NCBI GenBank assembly: GCA_946803715.1
Contig: CAMPET010000063.1
Span: 80,793-141,945, forward strand
DNA: 61,153 nucleotides
DNA from: Beroe ovata
Lineage: Eukaryota; Ctenophora; Nuda; Beroida; Beroidae
Direction of reading: 5' to 3'
The notes below the pieces were generated by a model, which saw only the letters and a program-made list of their open reading frames with translations, had not been told where the DNA came from and ran no database searches. Shown piece after piece: positions 33,700 through 44,157 of the stretch (position 1 is the first letter of the stretch; every line of letters begins with the position of its first letter). The position numbers and the translations under genes were made by a program.

Positions 33700-36123
33700 A
33701 TGGAATTACTCAACAAGATTGCAAATGTTGTTGTGACTAATCCACTTGTAAAAGAATATGAAATGATGGATGATGTTTGCCAAGCTGGACCATGGGTTTT
33801 TCATAGTGCTGTTAAGAGATCAACCAAAGAAAAAGTCTCAGTTTTTGTTCTATCAAAGAAAATATTTGAAAAGATGAGCAAGCAACTCAGAGAGCAACTT
33901 TTAGAGAGATATAGATGTGGTGTGAAGTTACTCACAAAAATCAGGCATCCCAGATTCTTAACAATAGAGCACCCCTTGGAAGAAAGTAGAGAATGTCTAG
34001 CATTTGCTACTGAGCCCTGTACGAGCTCATTGGAATATATCATCAAAAATAAATCACTTACAGACATCGAAGTAAAATATGGAATATTGCAACTGTTGGA
34101 TGGTGTATCTTTCTTACATAATGAACTAAAGTTGTGTCACCGGAATATCTGCCCTTATTCTATTGTTGTGAATAAGCAAGGACTTTGGAAAGTATTTGGG
34201 TTGGAATTCAATTGTGTCTCCGAGGAAAGTTCTGAGCCACCTCCTCCAGAGTTCTTATTCTATGATGAAAGGCCAGCATTTAGTCAACCAAATCTAAAGT
34301 ACGTAGCACCAGAACTTTTATCCAACAATTTCAGTGGAACATCGGCTGATATGTATAGTTTAGGGTGCCTCATTTTTGCTCTTTTCAATAATGGTAGAGT
34401 ACTTAGACATGGGGAAACAGTTTCAAAAGCTTTAGATCAGTCCATGGATATTGCAAACACCTCTAATGACACCCTAGGGAAAGTACCTAATGATGGCAAA
34501 GATGATCTTAAGAATCTACTTTCAACTTCACCTCAAATGAGAAAGAAGGTGGAATCTTTTTATCAAGCCACATTCCTCAATGACATTGGGGCTCTCAGTC
34601 TACAATTCCTTGATAATATCATGTTGAAAAACCGTAATCAAAAGATAAACTTCTTCAAAGAGTTGCCTGATGTTTTGCCAAGGTTATCATCAAATGTTAA
34701 GAAAGGACGTATTTTGAGTCAATTGTTTGAGTGTTGTAAAGAGGTTGATATGATTCCATTTGTTTTACCTAGTATCTTCTATATTGGAGATGACATAGAA
34801 GTATCTGATTTTCAGCAACTTGTTTCTCCAGGACTGCATCCGATTTTGGAAATAAAAGAACCACCACACATATCAATGATCATTGTACAGAATCTTAATC
34901 TCTTAGTAAGCAAATCAAAGCTAGAGGAAACAAAAATATTTGTTATTCCCCTCCTGTTCAGATGCTTGGAGAGCTCTCTCATTGAACTGCAAGAAAGGGT
35001 ACTGAAACTGTTGCCCGGAGTTGTTGATTTAATGGATTATGCAATACTGAGACATCAATTATTGCCAAAAATAAAGACCTGCTGTTTAGAGACAAGATTA
35101 CTGAGGATACGAGTTGCTAGTCTGATTTGTATAGGTAACATTTTAGATAGCAATTTTGTAGACAAAACTATAGTCGACGATATTCTACTCCCTTTATTAG
35201 AGCAGGTCCCGTCAAAAGAACCTGCTGTTTTAATGAGTATACTAGGAATATACCAAAAGCTATTAAAGCACAAACTTAACCTTTTGGATAAGGATGTTCT
35301 CGCAAATCGATGTGTGCCCATCATATTCCCCATGCTTGTTGCACCGTCTCTAAATGTCAAACAGTTCAAAACTTGCTTAAGCATCATAAAGGAAATGATA
35401 AACAAAGTTGAAGTTCAACAACTTGCAAAACTCCAGCAGTTGCAAGAAACAAAATCAGAGCAGGAGCAAAGTTTGAGCTTTTCTAAGAACGTGGCTGAGA
35501 ATAAGCAAGTTGGAGAACTTGTTAGTAAAATGGATGAAATGTTCGGTTCATCTCCAAATGAAATGGCGAAAGCCCACATTGACCACAGGAAAGTTTCATC
35601 ATCATTGGGAAATACTGTGGAACATGAAAAACGTGGTGCAAGGTCCAATAAGATTGACTCAAATCCAAAAGTATTTGACTCAAAGATGTTTGATATGGTA
35701 TCAGATGTTTCGAAGCCCACAATAACCAATCAGAAAACTCCCAACAATAACTTGATGAACTTTTCAGATACTGGGATGAATATCAGTAATCAGCTTGGAA
35801 CCTTGCAACATCAACCTCAATACGGTACCAGAAATTTAGCAAGTAATTTCTTGCCAAACAATTCAGCTCCATGTTATCACCATCCATCCTCATCGATAGT
35901 TACATCATCATCCATGTCTAATGCTTTCATACGGAGGAACCATGCTGCATCATTGCCGCCAAATCAGAAATTCAACAGTTTGGATGATTTGTTTGGGCCG
36001 AAGCCCACTCAACCCAGTTTGAGTCAACTGGCCAATTGTGGGACAAGGCAAGAAAATATTTCATCAAATCAAGCTAAATCCCAGCAGCAAGCTCCATTAG
36101 ATATAAATGACATATTCGGTTGA
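33700..36123 (+). CDS. SCYL2: SCYL2-like pseudokinase
   Basis: 807 aa in one exon. SCYL2 (CVAK104) is a kinase-like protein that binds clathrin and AP complexes and works in endosome-Golgi traffic. Residues ~30-300 form the kinase fold, but motifs are degraded: the Lys motif is VFVLSKK (~48-54), HRD is HRN at 147-149, and DFG is VFG near 165; APE remains as VAPEL. HEAT-like helices follow (~330-590). The Ser/Asn/Gln-rich tail ends with FNSLDDLFG and LDINDIFG, acidic-hydrophobic peptides of the clathrin/adaptor-binding style. The ATG is 1 nt after an AG. The lack of introns in a gene this size is unusual for an animal. Downstream 36124-36547 is 3' UTR or spacer. Confidence 0.9.
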   Translation: MELLNKIANVVVTNPLVKEYEMMDDVCQAGPWVFHSAVKRSTKEKVSVFVLSKKIFEKMSKQLREQLLERYRCGVKLLTKIRHPRFLTIEHPLEESRECLAFATEPCTSSLEYIIKNKSLTDIEVKYGILQLLDGVSFLHNELKLCHRNICPYSIVVNKQGLWKVFGLEFNCVSEESSEPPPPEFLFYDERPAFSQPNLKYVAPELLSNNFSGTSADMYSLGCLIFALFNNGRVLRHGETVSKALDQSMDIANTSNDTLGKVPNDGKDDLKNLLSTSPQMRKKVESFYQATFLNDIGALSLQFLDNIMLKNRNQKINFFKELPDVLPRLSSNVKKGRILSQLFECCKEVDMIPFVLPSIFYIGDDIEVSDFQQLVSPGLHPILEIKEPPHISMIIVQNLNLLVSKSKLEETKIFVIPLLFRCLESSLIELQERVLKLLPGVVDLMDYAILRHQLLPKIKTCCLETRLLRIRVASLICIGNILDSNFVDKTIVDDILLPLLEQVPSKEPAVLMSILGIYQKLLKHKLNLLDKDVLANRCVPIIFPMLVAPSLNVKQFKTCLSIIKEMINKVEVQQLAKLQQLQETKSEQEQSLSFSKNVAENKQVGELVSKMDEMFGSSPNEMAKAHIDHRKVSSSLGNTVEHEKRGARSNKIDSNPKVFDSKMFDMVSDVSKPTITNQKTPNNNLMNFSDTGMNISNQLGTLQHQPQYGTRNLASNFLPNNSAPCYHHPSSSIVTSSSMSNAFIRRNHAASLPPNQKFNSLDDLFGPKPTQPSLSQLANCGTRQENISSNQAKSQQQAPLDINDIFG

Positions 36124-36547
36124 AGCTAAGAGTGGTGTCAAGATTTAGTATATTTCTGTCAAGTTTAGTTATTGATTTGAATTGTTTCGTTGTGATGAAT
36201 TTGGAATTATTGAACTAGTTGTTTTGAGCAATATTTTGATTGATTTTTGTTCAACTTTAAATTAACGTATTTACATAATTGACGGATGATAACCGTAGAT
36301 GAACTTTTTCCTCTTGTTATATATGGAGGAAGTAGGGATATGAATTATAATACTGTATTTGTTCCATGTTTACTCCTCATTAATACAATTTTATCTACCT
36401 GATGATGTTTTGTAAACATGAAAAATTGAGATCGTGTACCTACATACAATGGCTTAGTAGAAGATTTATAAATGAAATAACCCTTATGTTATTTCACTTG
36501 ATTATAGTAATGTGCTGTGACTACAGGGCATCATAGACATTTATGAA

Positions 36548-36993
36548 ATGGGTAAAATGTTTCTTGAGCATCCAGGAGGCACCAGACTGTACACTTGTGT
36601 CAAGTGCTGTACAGTACTAACAAATCGAGCTAATCTCCTATCTACACGATTTACTGGATCAACTGGGAGAGCATTTCTCTTCAAGAAAGTTGTTAATTTG
36701 GTTATGAGTGAGAAACAAGACAGAGTGATGTTGACAGGACGCCATATTGTTAGAGACGTTTCATGCAAGAAGTGCAGGGTTTGATCCTTTCAAATTTTGA
36801 GATTTATGTTATGTAGTCGCTTTAGTTTTCACAATGTTATGAATGTAACCCATTTCATGATTACTCACTGTTTCAGAGTCGGGTTGGCTGGATGTATGAG
36901 TATGCCACTGAGGAGCAACAAAGATACAAAGAAGGCAAAGTCATTTTAGAACGTGCTCTGATTGCCGAAGTTAATGGAATTGACGAGATATGA
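36548..36993 (+). CDS. YPEL5: Yippee-like protein 5
   Basis: Two exons, 36548-36778 and 36877-36993, joined in phase 0; 115 aa. Yippee proteins are small zinc-binding proteins; YPEL5 is associated with the CTLH/GID E3 ligase complex and the centrosome. The zinc ligands appear as CVKC (~17-20) and CKKC (~73-76). The signature [13 protein letters not shown] and [16 protein letters not shown], plus the C-terminal [14 protein letters not shown], point to YPEL5 rather than YPEL1-4. The acceptor is tttcag|AGT. A ctacag acceptor-like site ends 21 nt before the ATG. It lies 425 bp after SCYL2. Confidence 0.93.
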
Positions 36994-37808
36994 ACAGTGA
37001 CTACCGTGCCTACGATACCTAGGTATCTGGAATGGCACAGCGATGACAACTGTAGTCTGTACCTATTGCTTGTTTGCTCAATCATGTCCACCCAATTATT
37101 CTAATTGTCTCTTAATGTGACAATGACTAATGTAACATATAACCTCAGAAGGAGGATGAAAGCATAGTTTGGACTTGAATTTGTTGTAAATTTTGAGATG
37201 CAGCAGAGGAGTAAAGGAGTGAAGAAACACCATCGCTATTTTAATGCGCATCTTTGCAGTTGTTTGGACAGTTACCTGTTACAGTTCGAGAAGATAAGCG
37301 TGTCTTATATTAGACAACTTGGGTTTTAGAGGTTTTGAATCCCTTGGATACTAAGAGAGTAAGAGTACTTACTGTATTATTATAGCTAAGTACGGAAAGC
37401 GGTTATTTACTTATTTAGAGGAAATTTTCCAATGTTTAATGGAATTGGGGCATTAGAGACTGAAAGATTAAGTATTGAAAGGCATACGTACTCAGTCCTT
37501 GATACCTAACTATATTTAGTGTTCTAGTTCCTAGCATCTAGTACTAATAGCATTATGTTTCTTTAACATTAATGCTACCTATTGATTTTTAAGTTTTATT
37601 TGGGGAATTATTATTGCTGTACCTACATCATATCACCCTAAACGGTTGTATTGAAGGGATTGTATACTCATTGAATCTGATTCAATCTTAGTAGGTGTCT
37701 ACTTAGTTCTTGTGTAATTTGCCTTCATTTCTGTCTGTCAGTACCTATACTCCTTTAGTTTGTCAAACGTCAGGTTTTAACTCAATTTTCCTGACAGGAA
37801 GCTTTACA
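36994..37808. other. Spacer between YPEL5 and SOD2
   Basis: AT-rich, no ORF or RNA gene recognised. It must hold the YPEL5 3' end and the SOD2 5' end. The pyrimidine run ctcaattttcctgacag, ending 11 nt before the SOD2 ATG, looks like a splice acceptor. Confidence 0.5.
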
Positions 37809-38459
37809 ATGATGCACTTACGATTGATGAGGATGTCCCAAGCATCCTTGGTCAGATCCAGACATACTCTCCCAAATTTAACATATGAGTATCATGCACT
37901 TGAGCCAGTGGTTAACAGGGACATCATGGAAATCCACCATTCTAAACATCATGCCACGTATGTCAACAATCTGAATGCCACAAATGAGAAGCTTGAAGCT
38001 GCAGTGGCAGAGGGTAACACCAGTGCCATAATAGGATTGCATGGAGCTTTGAAATTCAATGGAGGAGGACATATCAACCACTCCATATTTTGGGAAAATC
38101 TCTCGCCAAATGGAGGTGGTGTACCATCTGGACCAATTCTAGCCGCAATCGAGAAAGACTTTGGAACCTTTGATGACTTTAAAGCTAAAATGAGTGCAGC
38201 AACTGTTGGTATTCAGGGGTCTGGATGGGGATGGTTAGGATGGAACCAAGAGAATAGGAAACTCCAGATTTGCACATGTGCCAATCAAGATCCTTTGCAA
38301 GCAACCACAGGTCTTACCCCATTGCTTGGAATTGATGTCTGGGAACATGCATATTACCTTCAATACAAAAATGTTCGACCTGAATATGTGAAAAATATTT
38401 GGGACATCGTGAACTGGGAAGACGTTGCTAAGAGATACCGAGAAGCTTCATCGGTATGA
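37809..38459 (+). CDS. SOD2: Mitochondrial manganese superoxide dismutase
   Basis: 216 aa, single exon; converts superoxide to hydrogen peroxide in the mitochondrial matrix. I chose the start [20 protein letters not shown], which makes an Arg-rich presequence; the longer in-frame extension from 37710 crosses an acceptor-like cctgacag and lacks targeting character. The metal ligands of the family are present: His43, His91, Asp176 and His180 (in DVWEHAYY), with Gln153 as the Mn-type active-site glutamine and Tyr51 as the gateway Tyr. [11 protein letters not shown] is intact. Mn rather than Fe preference is inferred. It sits between two Yippee genes. Confidence 0.95.
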   Translation: MMHLRLMRMSQASLVRSRHTLPNLTYEYHALEPVVNRDIMEIHHSKHHATYVNNLNATNEKLEAAVAEGNTSAIIGLHGALKFNGGGHINHSIFWENLSPNGGGVPSGPILAAIEKDFGTFDDFKAKMSAATVGIQGSGWGWLGWNQENRKLQICTCANQDPLQATTGLTPLLGIDVWEHAYYLQYKNVRPEYVKNIWDIVNWEDVAKRYREASSV

Positions 38460-38833
38460 ACTTTGTCTCACATTCAGATGATTAACCCGAACGAACTAAG
38501 TCATACCCATGAATTTTAGAAACATTTGTGATGGACACATGATACCTAACTCAAGTTTTTGGACCCCCGTATTTTTTGTTTCATAGAAACTCCCCAATAT
38601 TACGCTTAACTAACATAGACGTGTGATTTTAGTGTTGTAAATTTTGTGCTCAAATCGGCTTTTCTATTAAATACAATATGTCGATCTTCGTGTTCCATCT
38701 TTTGAGCAGTCTGTCAAGTTACTCTCAGACTGACTTCTCTTATAAACATTAAACATATCACCTAATTGACTGTGACCAAAGGTGCTATACCTAATCAACG
38801 TTTTAACTGTTGTAGGACTGAAGTTCCCTCAGC

Positions 38834-39151
38834 ATGGGCAAACTCTTCATAGTGCATCCTGGAGGCAAGCAAATTTATTGCTGCAAGGAGTGCAAGACGC
38901 CCATTGCTTCGAAAGGGAACTTCGTAAACTACTGCAAAACTCTCATGGACGGGAATTGCTTGCTTTTCAGTTCCAGCTGTAACATGAAAGAGAGTTTGGA
39001 ATCTGAGCGCATTCTATCGACTGCAGAGGAGGATTTCAATATTGTGAGATTGTTATCCTGTCTTAAGTGCAAGTCGCCCATGGGCTGGAGGTGGGTGATT
39101 CGAAGATTCCGGAGACGCTTTGGACTTTGGTCAAACAATTTAAATGTTTGA
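38834..39151 (+). CDS. Divergent Yippee-like protein
   Basis: 105 aa, one exon. It opens MGKLFIVHPGGKQIYCCKEC, matching the [17 protein letters not shown] start of the YPEL5 gene 2.3 kb upstream, and keeps the second half-site SCLKCKSPMGWRW. The region between (FVNYCKTLMDGN to TAEEDFNIVRLL) has lost the canonical RAFLF and GRH motifs, and the C-terminal RYKEGK block is replaced by a basic tail. The CxxC pairs should still bind zinc. It is most simply a fast-evolving YPEL5 duplicate. An AG in ttccctcag ends 1 nt before the ATG. AATAAA at 39301 may be its polyadenylation signal. Confidence 0.8.
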   Translation: MGKLFIVHPGGKQIYCCKECKTPIASKGNFVNYCKTLMDGNCLLFSSSCNMKESLESERILSTAEEDFNIVRLLSCLKCKSPMGWRWVIRRFRRRFGLWSNNLNV

Positions 39152-39300
39152 ATCACAGAACTTTTCTTCTGCAATTTAAATGCTTATGATATGACTCAGG
39201 TACCTATTATACTCCAACAGGTACGAATACTGTCAGAATGATAACTTGAGGTCCCGAGAAGGGCTTTTCCTGCTCTTTCCGGAAAGTCTCTGCCCTGGTA

Positions 39301-39306
39301 AATAAA
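39301..39306 (+). promoter_or_regulatory. Candidate polyadenylation signal
   Basis: AATAAA 150 nt after the stop of the divergent Yippee-like gene. The following stretch to 40296 is AT-rich and holds no recognised gene; a catctcag acceptor-like site ends near 40235, 62 nt before the VPS54 ATG. Confidence 0.45.
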
Positions 39307-40296
39307 GGTCGAACATCAAAATGCCAGGAGATCAAATGCAGTGTCCTCATAACCAAGGACCATAACCATTACCTATATTCTCATATCAGAGCAGTTTGTA
39401 CAATGTACATTTCTGATCTTTTTAAAATGCATTGGCTCACTTCGATCAGCGATTGTGTTTCATTAGTCAATACATATTCTCATAATAGATTTGATACACA
39501 TTATAGGTATCACATTGATGTCATACTAAAAATTGATTGTTTAAGAATAGCTTTACCTGGATTAATAAACAATTCATACAGTTATACTTATCTTCTTGGA
39601 GCCTAGAATTAATCTCGATCCCACTTGACCTTTGACACTTAGACAGCAGTTTGCTATTAGGACATGTTTCATACCTGTTGAGCACCTAGTGCCATTTTAT
39701 CACTTTTTACTTTTACAAGCACAATTTCATTTTCTGTTTTATCAATTTATGACTGCTTAGTGCCTAGGTTATAAATAGGTAGTTACTAGTTATCCAGTTT
39801 ACCTAATCCATTTTGCATTCATTTTGAGAATATGAGGATTTATCTAGGCTTGATATTTTATCATGAACTATATCTCATGTGAAGATCTATTGTCTAGATC
39901 TATTGTTAAACTTTGTATTGCTTTTTGATAATCAATACAATATGAGAATATGATGTCTTCAAACTCTCTACCGTAATCTCTCCTGGATTATTTTCCTTTT
40001 TTGTATTAATTGTCTAGCTGTTTCAATGGTTCTATATTTCACTTAATTGACAAGTGGAAGAACGATCATATGGTTTTTATGATGCCAAATAGGACGGATG
40101 ACATATTGATATATTGTTATGAAATGTGTACCTAATAGCTTAGGAGGTAGAAATAGCATCTTTATTCTTTACAAATTCATCCATTATATCTCGTATTTTA
40201 CCCAATCTCCATTTAATAATGAACATCATCTCAGGAATGTAGAAGATTAGAAGTTTTCTTGTGGACAATTTCTATACTTGTAATGATTGGTAGTCA

Positions 40297-43200
40297 ATGA
40301 GCCAAAAGTTGACTAACAATCAGGATGAAATTTCAAAGAAGAAAGCAAAGAGTACCAATCCATTCGATGACTCAGATAGTGTTAGCTCCTCTGATTTGAA
40401 AGGCAGGAATCCTTTTGGTTCGGTAACATCCTCTTCATCTTTGGCCTCGTTAGCTACGAAAGGACATACCAGAGCTTCATCCTATGATGGTCGGAATCCT
40501 TTCGGATCGACCAGCTCGACCACGTCTCAAAATCCCTTTGGTTCAGTGGATTCACTAAATCCATTCGGAGCTGCAACTAGCTCATCTAAAAGTTCTTCTA
40601 ATATTTCTGATGTTACCAGTTCTATCGATTGCTTGAATAAATCATTCAATGACAGCAACTTGCAATTTGCCAAGACGAAACAAAACTATTCCTGCGAAAG
40701 TTTGCCAAGCACCTGTTATACAACTTCAAGTTGTGACATCAGAAAATCAAGAAGTATAGACAGTCATATGCTCCAAATGAACGGGACTCAATCAATATCA
40801 TCTGTTGACAGCTCTCAGATCGCAAGTGAGGGTGCAGATACAGACATACCAGATCCTGTCGTGAGAAGAGAGTATCATCAATCAAATATGACGTCAATTC
40901 TGAACGATCCTGTGAGGAGAGCCAAGAACTATGATGCTGATCTCTTTACTAAGGAATGGGGATCGTATTTTATCCCTACTCCAGTGCTGCCTAACAAGAG
41001 TCTTCCTGCAGATATACCTCAGAAAATGTTCATACCCTATTTGAAATATCTCATCACCCCATACAAATCTTATCGAGCTAAAGAGAAAGAAGTTGGTTCT
41101 ATCGCTCGAGCTAGGAAAAAGTCAACTGAACATGTTGATATTGATCCAATTTTTCTTGACCCGAATTTCAAGCTGTCCGATCCAAAAACGTTTGAGTATG
41201 TTCTTCCTCAATCCCAATTCGAAAGTCAAATTTCAGTGAACAAAAGTAGCAAAATATTTGTTGCTAACTATGGACTGCCTCAGCGATCAACGAAACTGCT
41301 TCAGGAAAAGCTGTCCCATTGCCTCGACAAAGTTGAAATAAAGTTGGGTGAACAAGTCGATTTGAAATCCCACAAATTTTTTGAAACAATTCGAAGTCAG
41401 GAGCGTCTGAACGAGGATGCACATCTTATCCGCTGCAGCATACAATCAGTAAGAACACAGCTTTCAGCAGTTGATAATGGCTTGAATAAACAGGCACTTC
41501 AGATTCTTCAACTTCATCGTCTTAGACGGCACTATCAGCAATGTCACGAAAAGCTTGTCCTCATATCAACTGTGCGACAGGCTCAGCCGACGATCCAGCT
41601 TCTACTGAGTCAATCTGATTTTGTTGGGGCATTGGACCTCATAACAACAACCCAAGAAATACTTCATGATGAGCTAAATGGGATTAAAAGCTTTCGTCAC
41701 CTCGATGTGCAGCTTTGTGAGATGGAGCGGATGATTTATAATATGATTGAAGATGATTTTGTTAAATTCACTTTATCAACCCTTACTCTGGATGAGAAGA
41801 CATTTTCTGAAATCGAGGATGACACAGACAGAATAATCTGTGTTTTGTTTGGCCTGCTTCGGAAGAAGAATGTCAGCTTTTTACAGACGTACAAAAGTGA
41901 AGCAAGCACCATGATGAAGGCTAAAATAAAGCAAATTATTGCTGAGCAGTTGTCAAATATGAATCTCGAAGGGGACTTGAAGTTAGATGAACAGATACGC
42001 CAACTTACGCCGACAAATGCAACAATGTTGATAGAGAACGTTTTCACTGGGATCTCAACACTCTTGTCCAAAATGAGCTGTACAAATAGACTAATTAAAT
42101 GTGTCATTACATCTGCAGCTAATAAGCCGGTACCAGAAGAACTGCTCGAGAGTTTTACTGATCATGCAAAAGCTACACTGAACTCCCAGAAAGACTCGGA
42201 AATAGTTTCTCTTTTGTCTCCCACTGATTTTGCGAGAATGATTTCAGAAAGTAACGATGTAGTTGTCACATCTTGTGAAATTGCTCAGTCGCAGTGTATC
42301 AAGATTCTTACACTCCGACAACAAAGAAATGCATCATCACCTGAACGTGTTGATCAAAATATCCATATTCAGTTATCAAGATTAGTTGAATCATTTGCTG
42401 TTTCTTGCGAAAAACTGACCAACAAGTCCTCTCATCCAATTCGTGCCTCTCTGGTGGGTCAAAGTAGGGAAGTCGTGAGACAGTTTCACAATGAACGTCT
42501 TACTAACGTCAAGTTATTACTGGAAAACGAGAGATGGACTGGCGCTGATGTCCCTGCTGACTTCCAGAGAATGGTGGATAACATAGGAAATAACTGTTCT
42601 CCCAGTAAAGTGGTGGCGAGACCATCAGATCGAAAGAACGATCCTCCAAAGAGCACGCTACTGTTCAATGGCAAGAATTTCGTTGTGACAAGTACCTTAC
42701 TGCTTGTGATCAAGATTGTCGTTGAATATTGTCAATGTGTTACTGATTTACCTGTCATGTCAAAAGACATCCTCACTAAGACAGTTGAGAACCTGAGGCA
42801 ATTCAATGAGGGAACATATCAACTTGTTCTTATGGCTGGTGCTATCAAGAACATTGGGCTGAAAACAATCACAGCTAAACACCTAGGGGTAGCGTCCCAG
42901 TCCCTATCAGTAGTGCTGGAACTCCTCCCTTGGGTAAGAAATATCTTCACGGATCACCTTCCAAAATCCCAACACCTCCTTCTAGATCAGATGAACAATC
43001 TGGAGACTGATTTCCAAGATCACATAAACCAGATATTTAGTAAACTAATCAATATCATGGGTGAAGTATACAAATCCCAACTATGTTACTGGCAGCCTAA
43101 ACCGCCAAACCCTTCACCATCAATATCAAATGTAACAAGGCAAACCATCAAACTCCATGAGGCTCTTACGGGTATACTCCAGCCTTCAGAAATTCAGACT

Positions 43201-43398
43201 GTTTTCAAGGGCGTCTTTTGCTTGTTCAGGAAGCATTTTGAGGAGCAATTGACAAAGCATGGACTGATGAACTGCGGATCAAATCCAAAAAGGCATGGTA
43301 TTGTTGGTGCAGAACTTTCACATTTCATCGATTCAGTGAGCTTCCTAGAAGGTGTAGGAGACACTGATGATATTTTTCATGATATAGGTACTAGATAG
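40297..43398 (+). CDS. VPS54: VPS54, GARP tethering complex subunit, with N-terminal NPF repeats
   Basis: 1033 aa in a single exon; VPS54 is the GARP subunit that helps tether endosome-derived vesicles at the trans-Golgi network. Family landmarks include FTKEWGSYF..TPVLPNKSLP (~218-240), the coiled-coil region with LLEKLSHCLDKVE-like text (~345-420), and QSDFVGALDLITTTQEIL with GIKSFRHLDVQLCEMERMI. The C-terminal half is conserved but has drifted (NGKNFVVTSTLLLVIKIV; VSFLEGVGDTDD). The first ~100 residues are Ser-rich and contain five Asn-Pro-Phe motifs at residues 21, 38, 67, 79 and 88, four of them followed by Gly. Length is similar to the vertebrate protein. No intron or frame break. Confidence 0.92.
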   Translation: MSQKLTNNQDEISKKKAKSTNPFDDSDSVSSSDLKGRNPFGSVTSSSSLASLATKGHTRASSYDGRNPFGSTSSTTSQNPFGSVDSLNPFGAATSSSKSSSNISDVTSSIDCLNKSFNDSNLQFAKTKQNYSCESLPSTCYTTSSCDIRKSRSIDSHMLQMNGTQSISSVDSSQIASEGADTDIPDPVVRREYHQSNMTSILNDPVRRAKNYDADLFTKEWGSYFIPTPVLPNKSLPADIPQKMFIPYLKYLITPYKSYRAKEKEVGSIARARKKSTEHVDIDPIFLDPNFKLSDPKTFEYVLPQSQFESQISVNKSSKIFVANYGLPQRSTKLLQEKLSHCLDKVEIKLGEQVDLKSHKFFETIRSQERLNEDAHLIRCSIQSVRTQLSAVDNGLNKQALQILQLHRLRRHYQQCHEKLVLISTVRQAQPTIQLLLSQSDFVGALDLITTTQEILHDELNGIKSFRHLDVQLCEMERMIYNMIEDDFVKFTLSTLTLDEKTFSEIEDDTDRIICVLFGLLRKKNVSFLQTYKSEASTMMKAKIKQIIAEQLSNMNLEGDLKLDEQIRQLTPTNATMLIENVFTGISTLLSKMSCTNRLIKCVITSAANKPVPEELLESFTDHAKATLNSQKDSEIVSLLSPTDFARMISESNDVVVTSCEIAQSQCIKILTLRQQRNASSPERVDQNIHIQLSRLVESFAVSCEKLTNKSSHPIRASLVGQSREVVRQFHNERLTNVKLLLENERWTGADVPADFQRMVDNIGNNCSPSKVVARPSDRKNDPPKSTLLFNGKNFVVTSTLLLVIKIVVEYCQCVTDLPVMSKDILTKTVENLRQFNEGTYQLVLMAGAIKNIGLKTITAKHLGVASQSLSVVLELLPWVRNIFTDHLPKSQHLLLDQMNNLETDFQDHINQIFSKLINIMGEVYKSQLCYWQPKPPNPSPSISNVTRQTIKLHEALTGILQPSEIQTVFKGVFCLFRKHFEEQLTKHGLMNCGSNPKRHGIVGAELSHFIDSVSFLEGVGDTDDIFHDIGTR

Positions 43399-44157
43399 CT
43401 TAATAAGTTGATAGTTATTTCTTTGGGTTGATTTGTTTTCTATGTTCTTGTTGCCGAAAAATTCCAAATTTTAACACGAATATCTACCTATTTACTTCTT
43501 CATGGATATTGATTCAATTTGATTTCGTGATATAAGTTTATGAATGCTTTAATTGATGTACTGATATGAGAAGTGGTATTTATTTCAGATATGTTATATG
43601 TGTAGAAATCATGCGATTTGTAGTTCTAACCAGTAGTACCCTGATTCAAAGGTTCAAATGGTAAATTTTCTCAATTTTCTTCAGCAGGTTGAATTTCTGA
43701 GCACTTACTTCGAATTTCAATTCATTTCAGAATCATTATCAAATCGAATAGGTACATACCCCTATGTTACATGGTTATAAACGCCGTCCTTTATTAATGT
43801 CGGTGTTTATAATCAAGGTCGACATTCAGAATGTATACCTACGTACCTTGTGGTTTGAGATTACTCCTTTTTTCATCTTCGTTCATCTTTATGAGGAATG
43901 AGGTGTAATTTATTTCTTCAAAATGGTTATCCCGTTTTCATATTATGTTTTCTTCGATTCATATTGTCATATTCCGTTTATTGATGATCATTTGAATACG
44001 GTAAGCATAACCAATATTGGTCAAGACTCTTAGTTTAAATAACGTTTCGTACATGTAATGTAACCATGTAAGAAAATATCAAAATTAAAAAGGGCCGTAA
44101 TTTCATCCAATACCTACCTAATATGTTATTGATATTTTCCTCGTCTCTTTCTTCTAG

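Noticed and set aside
37710-37808. N-terminal extension of SOD2
   Set aside because: It crosses a cctgacag acceptor-like site and lacks a targeting character; the ATG at 37809 gives a proper presequence.
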